Of a DNA stretch of 64,000 bases, positions 54,496 through 63,248 are shown one piece after another (position 1 is the stretch's first letter; each line of letters starts with the position of its first letter). The translations under genes and the position numbers were made by a program. The DNA comes from JAZKHE01 sp040385525 (GTDB taxonomy: Bacteria; Bacteroidota; Bacteroidia; UBA4408). The notes beneath the pieces were generated by a model. It was not told the DNA's origin and did not search any database. It saw only the letters and a program-made list of their open reading frames with translations. Location: positions 186,001 to 250,000 of the forward strand of contig JAZKHE010000004.1 of NCBI GenBank assembly GCA_040385525.1, given 5' to 3'.

Positions 54496-55395
54496 CTAAC
54501 TTAAAATAACTCGTACAACAAATATAAACCTCAAATATAATCTTTTAAAAACACTCAAATTATTACCATAGCAACTTAAAAAATCGGTTAAACTCAAAAT
54601 CTTAATGTTTTTGATACTCTCTAACAAATAGTGTTTTTTAAATTTAATGTCTACATCTTTTCTATCTCTAATTTTAGAATAAATAATACGATGATAACTA
54701 CTATAAATAGTAGAATCAATAGCGTTTTTATTTTTTTCAATGAAATTTATTTGCGAATCAAAATCAGTTGATCTTGCCTCTCCTTTTTTCCAATGCACAA
54801 TGCACGAAATATCGCATGATGGTTGAAATTTAAATTGTTGCGCAAATCGAACAGAAAAATCTAAATCTTGATGCCTATTTAAGGTTTCGTCCCATAACAC
54901 TTGTTTTGCACATATCGTTTTATATACGTGGGAAGGAGTAACAGCAACACCATCAGACAATAAATAATTAACCATTAACTCATTTTCTTTTAATGGTCTA
55001 GAAATAATTTTTGATTTAGTCTCTCCATTATCTATAAAAAAACCACCGAAAGTACCATCTAATTTATTCTCTTCAATAAATTTTATTTTAGCCTCTAAAT
55101 GATTTGGTAACCACTCGTCATCAGAATCAAGCATGGCGGTATATTCACCTTTTGCAGCAGCAATTCCTATATTACGAGAAACATTAGCATTTCCTTTTTT
55201 TGGTAAACGAAAATATAAAATTCTTAAATCTTTAAAACTTTCAATAACTGCTTTTATATCTACTTGCGAAAAATCATCTACAACAATAATTTCAAAATTT
55301 TGTATGCTTTGTTTTAATACACTTACAATAGCTCTTTTTAACTCGAACTCGCGATTATAAACTGGAATTATTACTGAAACTGCTATTGAAGCCAT
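54496..55395 (-). CDS. Family-2 glycosyltransferase, paralogue of the 52335 gene
   Basis: The 299 residues have VSVIIPVYN, VVDDFSQVD (38-46) and MLDSDDEW (88-95), with WDETLNRHQDLDF as in the 52335 product. Length and domain boundaries coincide. The two copies flank a GT4 gene, so a duplication within the locus is likely. The gene is preceded by a 125-bp gap with no exact promoter box. Confidence 0.9.
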   Translation of the reverse strand: MASIAVSVIIPVYNREFELKRAIVSVLKQSIQNFEIIVVDDFSQVDIKAVIESFKDLRILYFRLPKKGNANVSRNIGIAAAKGEYTAMLDSDDEWLPNHLEAKIKFIEENKLDGTFGGFFIDNGETKSKIISRPLKENELMVNYLLSDGVAVTPSHVYKTICAKQVLWDETLNRHQDLDFSVRFAQQFKFQPSCDISCIVHWKKGEARSTDFDSQINFIEKNKNAIDSTIYSSYHRIIYSKIRDRKDVDIKFKKHYLLESIKNIKILSLTDFLSCYGNNLSVFKRLYLRFIFVVRVILS

Positions 55396-55520
55396 TTATT
55401 GAATTAAGCAAGCCTAAAAATACAAAAAAAGCAGCGAATTAGAATAAAATCAAGTAAATTATTGTTGAAACTGATTTTAATTGGCGAAAAAAAGTAAAAT
55501 ATGTAAATCTCTTTAACTAT

Positions 55521-57038
55521 TTATTGTAAAATATTTTTTATGTCTATTGGCAACTCTGTGCTTGAGTAAAACTTAAACATGTTGAATTTTTCAAAATCAC
55601 ATGGCAAATCACTATTAACGATATTTAAAATATCTAAAGATGTATTTGCTATTTGAAATAGTTTCGCTTTAATATATTTTTCGAATATTTCACTAAATTT
55701 ATTTCCAAGTAAAATAGTTGGTATATTAAAAGCCAAGGCTTCTACTGAGACTGCAGAATGATGCGTTATGTGAAAATTAATTTGTTTTAACAAAGGGTAT
55801 AAATTGGCTTTTGTTGCATTAACATATTCAATATTCTTAAATTCTTTTAATGCTTCAATATAATTTTTTCTATACTCAGGATCAAAATAATCTCTTGGGT
55901 GAAATCTTATAAGCCACAAATAATCAGAATTCGATTTACGTATTGCATCAATAAGTATTTCTGAGGTAGGTATTGAATGCTGAAGTGTAACTAAAATAAT
56001 TTTCTTTGGCTTGTTATTGTCAATTAATTTATTCAATTCTAAGTTAGAATCGTTATTTATGTTTAGCAAAATGTTTTTTGTAAACCAAGCATTACCTCCT
56101 AACAATGGCTGAAACATTTTTGATGAACCTCTTGAATTTTCAATTGAAATTTTATCAAACAAACTCCAGCACCAATAATAATCTGGCAAAAATTCATAGG
56201 TGGCATTTTTAGGCATTTTATTCCATCCGGTATACATTACACCTAATGATAATCCATGCTGAATTTCAATTGTTTTAATGTTTAATTTTTTTGCTGCAAC
56301 TAATAAACCATAGTTACTTAAATTACCATAGTGGCATGACATAAAAACAGCTTTTGGCTTACAATTAGATAAAATCAAATGCCATATTTCTTCATATATT
56401 TCAATTTTTTTAAGTTGGCTTTCTAAAAATGATTTAGATACTAGTTCTTTATATCTTTTATCGTCAATTGAATTTGATATTAAATCAAAATTCTCTAATT
56501 GAACATCGTTTCTTTTTCTTAATTGATTTTTAATTACTGAAAAATCAATAAAAGACTGTATATTAAAATAATATGGACTATCGCTTTTTTCACTCGATTT
56601 TTCATCACTCGAAACATTTAAAAGTGTTGTTTCATAGTTTTTTTTAACTAATTCAATATATGGAGAAATGTATCTAGAGTATAATTTATTATCTATTTTA
56701 TCCTCATACAAAACATCATCAACATCTATAAATAAAACTGTATTTTTTTTTACTTTATTTAGCAAAACAGAAAGTTCGTTTTTATATTTTAAGCTATAAA
56801 CAAAATAACGAAAAATATTTAAAGGGAATTTGATTACACTTTTTACAAAGGATTGTTTATTAGTAGTTGACGAGTTTGCTATAGGGCTATCCTCTTTATT
56901 TTCATTATATTTTAATAGTGCAAAATACAGATGATATTTAATAAGTGGCCAAGCTTTGTATTTACTATACTTAACTATACCTAAATCATTACGATTCTCT
57001 ATTTCCTCAATAAGATTATGCGCTGAATTATAATCCAT
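55521..57038 (-). CDS. Large GT-B-like glycan protein, family not recognised
   Basis: I start at the ATG at 57038 (MDYNSAHNLIEE), which leaves an 11-base overlap with the cytidylyltransferase gene. The 505 residues contain VFMSCHYGNLSNYGLLVAAKKLNI and IEIQHGLSLG, then WLIRFHPRDYFDP and FHITHHSAVSVEALAFNIPTILLG. These recall the donor domain of capsule and CDP-glycerol-type transferases, with a His in the HP motif. There is no membrane helix. Because it sits next to the CMP-sugar synthetase it is a good candidate for the nonulosonic acid transferase, but this is inference. Confidence 0.55.
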   Translation of the reverse strand: MDYNSAHNLIEEIENRNDLGIVKYSKYKAWPLIKYHLYFALLKYNENKEDSPIANSSTTNKQSFVKSVIKFPLNIFRYFVYSLKYKNELSVLLNKVKKNTVLFIDVDDVLYEDKIDNKLYSRYISPYIELVKKNYETTLLNVSSDEKSSEKSDSPYYFNIQSFIDFSVIKNQLRKRNDVQLENFDLISNSIDDKRYKELVSKSFLESQLKKIEIYEEIWHLILSNCKPKAVFMSCHYGNLSNYGLLVAAKKLNIKTIEIQHGLSLGVMYTGWNKMPKNATYEFLPDYYWCWSLFDKISIENSRGSSKMFQPLLGGNAWFTKNILLNINNDSNLELNKLIDNNKPKKIILVTLQHSIPTSEILIDAIRKSNSDYLWLIRFHPRDYFDPEYRKNYIEALKEFKNIEYVNATKANLYPLLKQINFHITHHSAVSVEALAFNIPTILLGNKFSEIFEKYIKAKLFQIANTSLDILNIVNSDLPCDFEKFNMFKFYSSTELPIDIKNILQ

Positions 57039-57723
57039 TTTTTTGTGCAATAAAAAATTCAGCAAATTGCCAATCTAATGGAGTATCAATGTCTAATGAT
57101 TCTTCTTCTGTCATTACAATTTTTTTTACCAACTTAAACTGGCCAATATTCTTTTGTAATAAAGATTCTATTTTTATTACATAAACTGCTCCATTGTATT
57201 CAAAAACTGATGGACAGTCTTGCCTACGCGTATAATTTGATTCTTTTGATTTTGTTAAAAAACCATCATTATTTTCTTCAAACAAATTAAAATAAGGATT
57301 AGCTTTTGATTCTTTAACAGAAACAACCATATCAATATTGTTAACAGAAAATAAATTTAAAGCATCCTCAATATTTTTCTTAGTTCTAAAAGGTGATGTG
57401 GGTTGCAACAAAACTAAAGCATCGTATTTTATTCCTTGCTTTAAATAATAATCAACAGCATGAAGTAAAACATCATAAGTTGAAGATGTGTCTGTGGCTA
57501 ATTCAATAGGTCGTTTAAACGGAATATTTAATTTGTAAGTATTAGATACTAGCTCAATTATTTCTTCATCATCTGTTGAAACGCAAATATCAATATCATT
57601 TGCAAATAACCTTGCTAACTCAATAGAATAAGCAATTAAAGGCTTGTTGCCCAAAACTTTACTATTTTTTTTTATTACACCTTTTGAACCGCCTCTAGCA
57701 GGAATTACAAACAATGTTTTCAT
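57028..57723 (-). CDS. NeuA-type CMP-nonulosonic acid synthetase
   Basis: The enzyme activates a nine-carbon acid with CTP to form its CMP donor. The 231 residues have the nucleotide-binding motif IPARGGSKGVIKKN (7-20), STDDEEI and LLQPTSPFRTKKNI. It is the NeuA/LegF/PtmB type rather than the SpsF type at 49715. It shares one base with the CBS-nucleotidyltransferase gene (TAATG). Legionaminate is the likely substrate, by context with the PtmE-like protein. Confidence 0.92.
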   Translation of the reverse strand: MKTLFVIPARGGSKGVIKKNSKVLGNKPLIAYSIELARLFANDIDICVSTDDEEIIELVSNTYKLNIPFKRPIELATDTSSTYDVLLHAVDYYLKQGIKYDALVLLQPTSPFRTKKNIEDALNLFSVNNIDMVVSVKESKANPYFNLFEENNDGFLTKSKESNYTRRQDCPSVFEYNGAVYVIKIESLLQKNIGQFKLVKKIVMTEEESLDIDTPLDWQFAEFFIAQKNGL

Positions 57724-58778
57724 TACATTTTAAGATGTTTAATGTCTTCTTGCGCTTTATAATAATCATCCATTCTGCCTATATCTAACCAATATCCCAA
57801 AACTGGATAAGAAATCAATTTCTTTTTTTCTGCAATAATTTTTTCCATAAAATGCGTTGCATCAAACTTTTCATTTGTTGGAATTAAATTTATCAATTCT
57901 TTTTTAAACAAATAAATTCCAGCGTTTGAATAATAAGTATACCTTGGTTTTTCTTTAAAAGACACAACCTCTTCACTCTTATTTATCTCCATTACTGCAT
58001 ATGGAACGTCAACATGATAAGGGATTGTAGCAACAATCATATCTGCTTCAGATTCGATAAATTTTTTGTAAAAATCAGCGTAATCAATATTTGTTAGCAA
58101 ATCAGAATTCATTAACAATACATTATCATTTTTAATTGAATTACCAATTTTTGAAACTGCGCCAATTGTACCCATTGGCTTTTCTTCATCAATATATTTT
58201 ATTACAATTTCTTTATTAATGCCATCTTCAAAATAGTCTTTAATTAAATTCCCTAAATAATTAACCGAAATATGAAAATGATCAATGCCATTAAAAATTA
58301 ATCTATCTATATTATGTTCAATAATTGGCTTACTTCCTATCCTTAACAAAGGCTTAGGAATACTATCTGTTAAAGGCTTTAATCGCTCACCTCTTCCACC
58401 AGCCATAATTACAGCATCTATCGGAAGTATTGAGTTTAGTTTTGTTAAATCGTAAACTTTTAGTAATTTATTTTGCGAATCTAAAAGAGGAATCATATTA
58501 ATATTTTTATTCTTAAATTCTTCTAATTTATCGTTATAATAGCTACCATTTATTAAGAATTTAAATGACTTTTGCATAACAGAATCAACTTTATCCAAAA
58601 TTGAAATTCCATTTAAAATACCTCTTCTAATATCTCCATCAGTAACTGTACCCAAAACAACATTGTATTCATTCACCACAAACAAAGTAGAACCTGCTAA
58701 AAATAAATTTATTTTTTCCATTGCTTCTTTTATTGTAAGTAATGGACTAATAGTATAAATGCTTATTTCTTTACGCAT
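57723..58778 (-). CDS. CBS-domain nucleotidyltransferase, PtmE-like
   Basis: Two CBS domains (about 5-60 and 65-112) precede a sugar-1-phosphate nucleotidyltransferase domain with AVIMAGGRGERLKPLT (122-137) and a GTIGAVSKI segment. In Campylobacter, PtmE has the same layout and makes the GDP-glucosamine used for legionaminate synthesis. The layout therefore suggests the legionaminate route rather than plain sialate. The gene is 2 bp from the NeuC-like gene. Confidence 0.88.
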   Translation of the reverse strand: MRKEISIYTISPLLTIKEAMEKINLFLAGSTLFVVNEYNVVLGTVTDGDIRRGILNGISILDKVDSVMQKSFKFLINGSYYNDKLEEFKNKNINMIPLLDSQNKLLKVYDLTKLNSILPIDAVIMAGGRGERLKPLTDSIPKPLLRIGSKPIIEHNIDRLIFNGIDHFHISVNYLGNLIKDYFEDGINKEIVIKYIDEEKPMGTIGAVSKIGNSIKNDNVLLMNSDLLTNIDYADFYKKFIESEADMIVATIPYHVDVPYAVMEINKSEEVVSFKEKPRYTYYSNAGIYLFKKELINLIPTNEKFDATHFMEKIIAEKKKLISYPVLGYWLDIGRMDDYYKAQEDIKHLKM

Positions 58779-58780
58779 AA

Positions 58781-59875
58781 TTATATTTTTGTAATAATTG
58801 AAACTATTCGTTTTGCAGTATTTCCGTCGCCATAAATATTTTTTTTAGATAGCTTAGAAAGAGCACTTACTTTATTTATAGTGTCAATTATTTTTTTCTC
58901 GTCAATTTTAATATCAATTATATTGTCTCCTCTTTCTCTTCCTTTTTGTCTATCACCTAAATTTACAACATATTTTGAAAAAGAAGCTGCTTCTACAATT
59001 CCACTTGAAGAGTTACCCATTACAAATAAACAGTTTTTTAAAGCAGTGTAATAGCCTTCAGAGCCTAACGATTCAACTGTTTTAATGTTTTTATTTATTT
59101 GAGCTGCACTTACTATTTGTTTTCTAATTTCTGAACCAGCGGTATCTGCATTTGGCATTGTAACTAAAACGTTTTGTTTTATTTTTACTAAAACATTTTT
59201 TATTGTTTTAGCATAAGCTTCATTTTTTTTAAAATCAATAGTTTCTGGATGAAATGTAAATAATATAAAAGGCTCTGAAATATCAAAATTAAACTTAGTT
59301 TTAAATTCAACTTTCGATAAAAGTTTTGTTAGCTTAATATTATCAATAGCCAAAGAGCCTGTAAAAAAAATATTTTTATTCGTTCCTATTATTTCAGCAA
59401 CTCTAACTGCATTTTTTTTTGTGTTCGTAAAATGATACTTTGCCATTAATGACAAAGAATGTCTGTAGATATTATCTATTGCACCTAATGTTTCTTCGCC
59501 ACCACTAATATGCGCAACAGGAATATTAAATGGAACTGCTGCTGATACTGCTGCAAACATTTCATATCTATCACCCAAACAAATTATTAAATCAAATTTA
59601 TTTTGACTCCATACCGAAGCGAACTTTTGGTGCACTTTTGCAATAGTTTGTGAAATTATTTCAGGGGTATCTCCATTAATAATTGTGTCAACTTCTTTAA
59701 AAACTTTATAACCTTGTTCCTTTATATATGAAATAGTATAGCCGTGTTTACGCGACAAGTGAGTGCCAAATGCAATTAGCTTAACATTTATTTTTTTATG
59801 TTTTGCTAACTCATTTATTAATGGTTTGTAAAAACCAAAATCAGCTCTAGAACTTGTAAGTATAGCTATTTCCAT
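58781..59875 (-). CDS. NeuC/LegG-like hydrolysing 2-epimerase
   Basis: The 364-residue enzyme should release NDP from a nucleotide-activated GlcNAc-type sugar and invert C2 to yield a ManNAc-type product. Family motifs are TSSRADFGFY (7-16), LGDRYE (100-105), AHISGGE (121-127), FHPET and GNSSSGIVEAASF. With PtmE nearby, the substrate may be a GDP sugar as for LegG. The start overlaps the synthase gene by 10 bases. Confidence 0.92.
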   Translation of the reverse strand: MEIAILTSSRADFGFYKPLINELAKHKKINVKLIAFGTHLSRKHGYTISYIKEQGYKVFKEVDTIINGDTPEIISQTIAKVHQKFASVWSQNKFDLIICLGDRYEMFAAVSAAVPFNIPVAHISGGEETLGAIDNIYRHSLSLMAKYHFTNTKKNAVRVAEIIGTNKNIFFTGSLAIDNIKLTKLLSKVEFKTKFNFDISEPFILFTFHPETIDFKKNEAYAKTIKNVLVKIKQNVLVTMPNADTAGSEIRKQIVSAAQINKNIKTVESLGSEGYYTALKNCLFVMGNSSSGIVEAASFSKYVVNLGDRQKGRERGDNIIDIKIDEKKIIDTINKVSALSKLSKKNIYGDGNTAKRIVSIITKI

Positions 59876-60897
59876 TCAATATCTTTTAAATGTAAAATAG
59901 AATCTTTAACTACATCTTTTTTTAATTTGCAACCGATTATTTCATTAATCAACATAGGATTTATTCCGTTACCAGGACGTTTTACAGTTAAATCATTTTC
60001 TGATAAAACGTGACCTGATTTTAAATCGTGGGCTAAATGCAAACTTTTGCGAGCTATTTCAGTATTTTTTTGTTCAGATTCTGATGGTAGTTTTGTTCCT
60101 GAACCCATTGCTAATTCAATGTTGCGAATAGATGCCACCATTTCTTTTAATTCATTAGGTTCTAATGAAGCTCTATGGTCAGGACCTTCCATATTTTTAT
60201 CTAAAGTAAAATGTTTTTCTATAACGTTTGCACCTAAAGCAACTGCTGCAATTGGAATTTCAATTCCTAATGTGTGATCGGAATAGCCAACATTTACATG
60301 AAAAGCATTTTTTATCGTGAGCATTGCTTTTAAGTTAACATCCTTCATTGGAGTTGGATATTCGGTATTGCAATGCAAAACAGTAATATTGTTTTTTAGT
60401 GTTCCCGCTTTTATTAGCACATCTATAGCATTTTCAATATCACCAAGAGTTGACATGCCTGTAGAAAAAATTACCTTTTCGTTATAGGCGCCAATTTTTT
60501 TTAAGTAAGGTAAATTAGTAATTTCTCCTGAAGGTATTTTCCACAATCCCATGTTTAGTGATTTTAAAAAATCAACACTTTCTATATCAAACGGAGTGGA
60601 TAAAAAAACAATTCCTTTTTGTTCGCAGTATTTTTTTAATTCTATAAAATCATTAAAACTAAGCTGAAGTTTTTTTACCATGTCCAACTGACTTTCATTA
60701 CCTCCAGTTGATTCCTTTTGGTAATCGGCTTTCTGAGCATGTTTAGAAATTACATTTTCCGCAATAAATGTCTGAAACTTAACAATATCAACATTTGCAT
60801 CAACAGCAGCATCAATTAATTTTTTAGCTAAATTAATATCTCCATTATGGTTTACTCCTGCTTCGGCAATAATTAAAACTTTATTATTTGTTATCAT
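59866..60897 (-). CDS. NeuB/LegI-type nonulosonic acid synthase
   Basis: The 343 residues condense PEP with a six-carbon sugar. Motifs are IIAEAGVNHNGDINLAK (9-25), VKFQTF, STPFDIESVDFL, IPSGEITNL, GYSDHTLG and IEKHFTLDKNMEGPDH, with a SAF domain in the last 60 residues (ARKSLHLAHDLKSGHVL). It is a standard LegI/NeuB, unlike the SpsE-like synthase at 48666. It overlaps both the NeuC gene (10 bases) and the LbH gene (14 bases). Confidence 0.94.
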   Translation of the reverse strand: MITNNKVLIIAEAGVNHNGDINLAKKLIDAAVDANVDIVKFQTFIAENVISKHAQKADYQKESTGGNESQLDMVKKLQLSFNDFIELKKYCEQKGIVFLSTPFDIESVDFLKSLNMGLWKIPSGEITNLPYLKKIGAYNEKVIFSTGMSTLGDIENAIDVLIKAGTLKNNITVLHCNTEYPTPMKDVNLKAMLTIKNAFHVNVGYSDHTLGIEIPIAAVALGANVIEKHFTLDKNMEGPDHRASLEPNELKEMVASIRNIELAMGSGTKLPSESEQKNTEIARKSLHLAHDLKSGHVLSENDLTVKRPGNGINPMLINEIIGCKLKKDVVKDSILHLKDIEWK

Positions 60898-61432
60898 TAC
60901 TTGATAAATATTTTATAATTTTTGCAGGCGAACCCGCTACAACTGAATAATCGGGAACATCTTTATTTACAACAGAATTAGCCCCAACTACACTATTTTT
61001 ACCAATAGTAACACCTGGCAAAATAACAGCGTTAATTCCTATCCAACAGCCTTGCTTTAATGTTGTTATTGCGACTTTGTAGCCTTGATTTTTTACAGGC
61101 TTAGTTATATCACTATATAAATGTGTACTACTATAAATTGACACATTTGGACCCAACAATACATCATCTTCAATTATCACTTTTGAATCTGGATTGCCTG
61201 GATGAGTTGAAATTGTAGTACCACCTGGAATAATTACATTTTTTCCAATTTCGATATTTCTAGTACCAATTATTGTAGCGTAAGGTCTAACTTCTGAATT
61301 ATGTCCAATATTCCCAATTTTAATTTTTTGAAACCACATTCTAAAAGGCTTGAAATAAAGCAACCAATGGGTTAAATACATATCAGGCCCAATTTTTGGA
61401 TAAAGTAATATGAATTTAAGATGCTTGAACAT
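60884..61432 (-). CDS. Left-handed beta-helix acetyltransferase
   Basis: The 182 residues are rich in hexapeptide repeats (VIIEDDVLLGPNVSIYSSTH, then GCWIGINAVILPGVTIGKNSVVGANSVVNKD). The N-terminal 40 residues (LTHWLLYFKPFRMWFQ) look membrane-associated or acceptor-specific. It probably O- or N-acetylates a glycan sugar; it could be the LegH-type or NeuD-type enzyme of the pathway. The start overlaps the epimerase gene by 17 bases. Confidence 0.88.
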   Translation of the reverse strand: MFKHLKFILLYPKIGPDMYLTHWLLYFKPFRMWFQKIKIGNIGHNSEVRPYATIIGTRNIEIGKNVIIPGGTTISTHPGNPDSKVIIEDDVLLGPNVSIYSSTHLYSDITKPVKNQGYKVAITTLKQGCWIGINAVILPGVTIGKNSVVGANSVVNKDVPDYSVVAGSPAKIIKYLSSNDNK

Positions 61433-62264
61433 TAAGCCAATTTTTAAGTTTTGTTAAGTCTAATTTAAACAAATTTTTATTCCCATGAGGTAATAAAATA
61501 ATACGAGAATTTTTGTTTCCTTTTTCATGAATTATTCTTTCTGCAATTTCTTTGGTAGTAACATATTCGTCGCCAACATTAAAAATACCACTTTCTTGCT
61601 TTAAAGCAAACAAATAAATGTAGCTACATAGTTTATCGATATAAATTTGATTAACAAATCTTTCGCCGTTTGCATAAAGGGTAAGTGTATTTTTTTCACT
61701 CAATTCATTTTCTAAAACAGGGATTAAACGAGTAGAATCCATTCCTTTACCATAAACAATAGCTGTACGTAAATGAAGTATTTTAAGATTTGATTTTTCA
61801 AAATAATAATCAAAAATAATTTCAGAATTTAATTTTGAAAGTCCGTAAAAACAATCTGCATTTTTAGCAGGATTTAATTCAGAAGTTTCGGAAAAAACAC
61901 TATCAACGTTGGGATAAACTGAAGAACTAGAAATATTAATGAATTGCTTACTATTATTTTCTTTAATAGCTATTGCTAAATTTTTAGCCATTTTAGAATT
62001 ATCATTAATAACCGCTAAATCTTCTAAATTATCAGTCTTTGCCATAACAGATGCTGTGTGGATAACAACATCAATTTTATCTTTTAAGCTAATATTAAAT
62101 AAATTATTTACTTCAGTTTCATTTAATAAATCAACATTAAAACAATTACTATTAATAGCTTTTCCACTCCTATACGTTCCAAAAACTTCTATTCCTTTTT
62201 TATCAAAAAAATGAAATAAAGCATTTCCTACAAAACCATTAACACCTGTTATTAATATTCTCAT
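61416..62264 (-). CDS. NAD-dependent sugar epimerase/dehydratase (extended SDR)
   Basis: The 282 residues have the dinucleotide motif ITGVNGFVG (5-13), SSSSVYP (112-118) and the catalytic pair Y140/K144 in FYGLSK. It modifies a nucleotide-activated sugar, for example as a 4-epimerase or reductase; the NAD motif does not settle which. A typical LegB dehydratase is longer, so this is probably a different step. It shares one base with the ATP-grasp gene (TAATG). Confidence 0.85.
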   Translation of the reverse strand: MRILITGVNGFVGNALFHFFDKKGIEVFGTYRSGKAINSNCFNVDLLNETEVNNLFNISLKDKIDVVIHTASVMAKTDNLEDLAVINDNSKMAKNLAIAIKENNSKQFINISSSSVYPNVDSVFSETSELNPAKNADCFYGLSKLNSEIIFDYYFEKSNLKILHLRTAIVYGKGMDSTRLIPVLENELSEKNTLTLYANGERFVNQIYIDKLCSYIYLFALKQESGIFNVGDEYVTTKEIAERIIHEKGNKNSRIILLPHGNKNLFKLDLTKLKNWLNVQAS

Positions 62265-63247
62265 TATGAAGCTGGAATAAAAAATTCATCATAATATCTA
62301 ACCACAGTTCCTTCTGTTAAATCAAAATTTTGCTCTTTATTAAATAATAATAAGTTGATAATATACTCTACTTCTTTAAAGCCAAATAAAGAACGAATAT
62401 AGGTAGTTCCTGAATGTCTACTGTTAATTTCAAAAATTTTTGGAACACCATTTTTATCTAACCTCAACTGAAAATTGCAGGCTCCAAATGGTTTTAAAAT
62501 GCTTGCTACTTTTATTAAATAATCTGTAATAATTTTTGGATATTCTTTATTATAATGAGAGATATAAGTATTACCAGCCTTAAGACTTCTGTTTAGCACA
62601 ATTACTTTTTTAACCTCATTATTTAAAAATATAACACCGCAAGTAAACTCAGTTTCTTCTGTACCAACGCACTCTTGTATTACAGCATCTTTAACCGAAT
62701 TGATGGCATTATTAAGTTGAATTTCGTTATCAACTTTACTTACTCCAACACTTCTTGCGCCTTTACGTGGCTTTACAATAACAGGATAATTTAATTTTAT
62801 TTTATCTAATTCATTTGGCAACCAAGAATCTGGATGATAAAGATTGTTTTCTTTTAAAAATTGATAGGTTAAATATTTATCGTCAGCTATGCTAATAACT
62901 TGGTCAGAACTAACCATTACAATTGCTCCAGTTGCATCTTCAACCACTTTTTTATATTTAGCAAGCAGTGGTAATTCGAAATCAACACCTATAAATAAAA
63001 GCTTAATTTCATTTTCCTGAATTGTTTTTATAATTACGTCAAGCCATTCCTGCTCTGTTACATTCGACTTTAAAATATCAGGCAATAAATAGTTTTTTTT
63101 GCACCAAAATGAGCCAACAGTATTTGTAAAATAATCAAAACCGATAAAATCAATTTTACTGTTTAAATCGGAACGCACAACCGATTTTATAATCGCTTGC
63201 CCAATTAAACTACCAGTACCTGTAACTCCTATATTTATTTTACTCAT
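62264..63247 (-). CDS. ATP-grasp ligase
   Basis: The 327 residues start GVTGTGSLIGQAI, which forms the preATP-grasp domain. VIVKPRKGARSVGV and the metal-binding EINSRHSGTT (about 285) mark the ATP-grasp core, most like the carbamoyl-phosphate-synthase/CarB-like group seen in glycan clusters. Such enzymes form an acyl-phosphate and join it to an amine or thiol. The substrate is unknown. It sits inside the legionaminate-like operon, 1 bp after the phosphoesterase gene. Confidence 0.87.
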   Translation of the reverse strand: MSKINIGVTGTGSLIGQAIIKSVVRSDLNSKIDFIGFDYFTNTVGSFWCKKNYLLPDILKSNVTEQEWLDVIIKTIQENEIKLLFIGVDFELPLLAKYKKVVEDATGAIVMVSSDQVISIADDKYLTYQFLKENNLYHPDSWLPNELDKIKLNYPVIVKPRKGARSVGVSKVDNEIQLNNAINSVKDAVIQECVGTEETEFTCGVIFLNNEVKKVIVLNRSLKAGNTYISHYNKEYPKIITDYLIKVASILKPFGACNFQLRLDKNGVPKIFEINSRHSGTTYIRSLFGFKEVEYIINLLLFNKEQNFDLTEGTVVRYYDEFFIPAS

Positions 63248-63248
63248 T

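Noticed and set aside
61416..62264. LegB-type 4,6-dehydratase for the 61416 gene
   Set aside because: At 282 residues it is shorter than normal for LegB or PseB; it is better called a general SDR epimerase/dehydratase.
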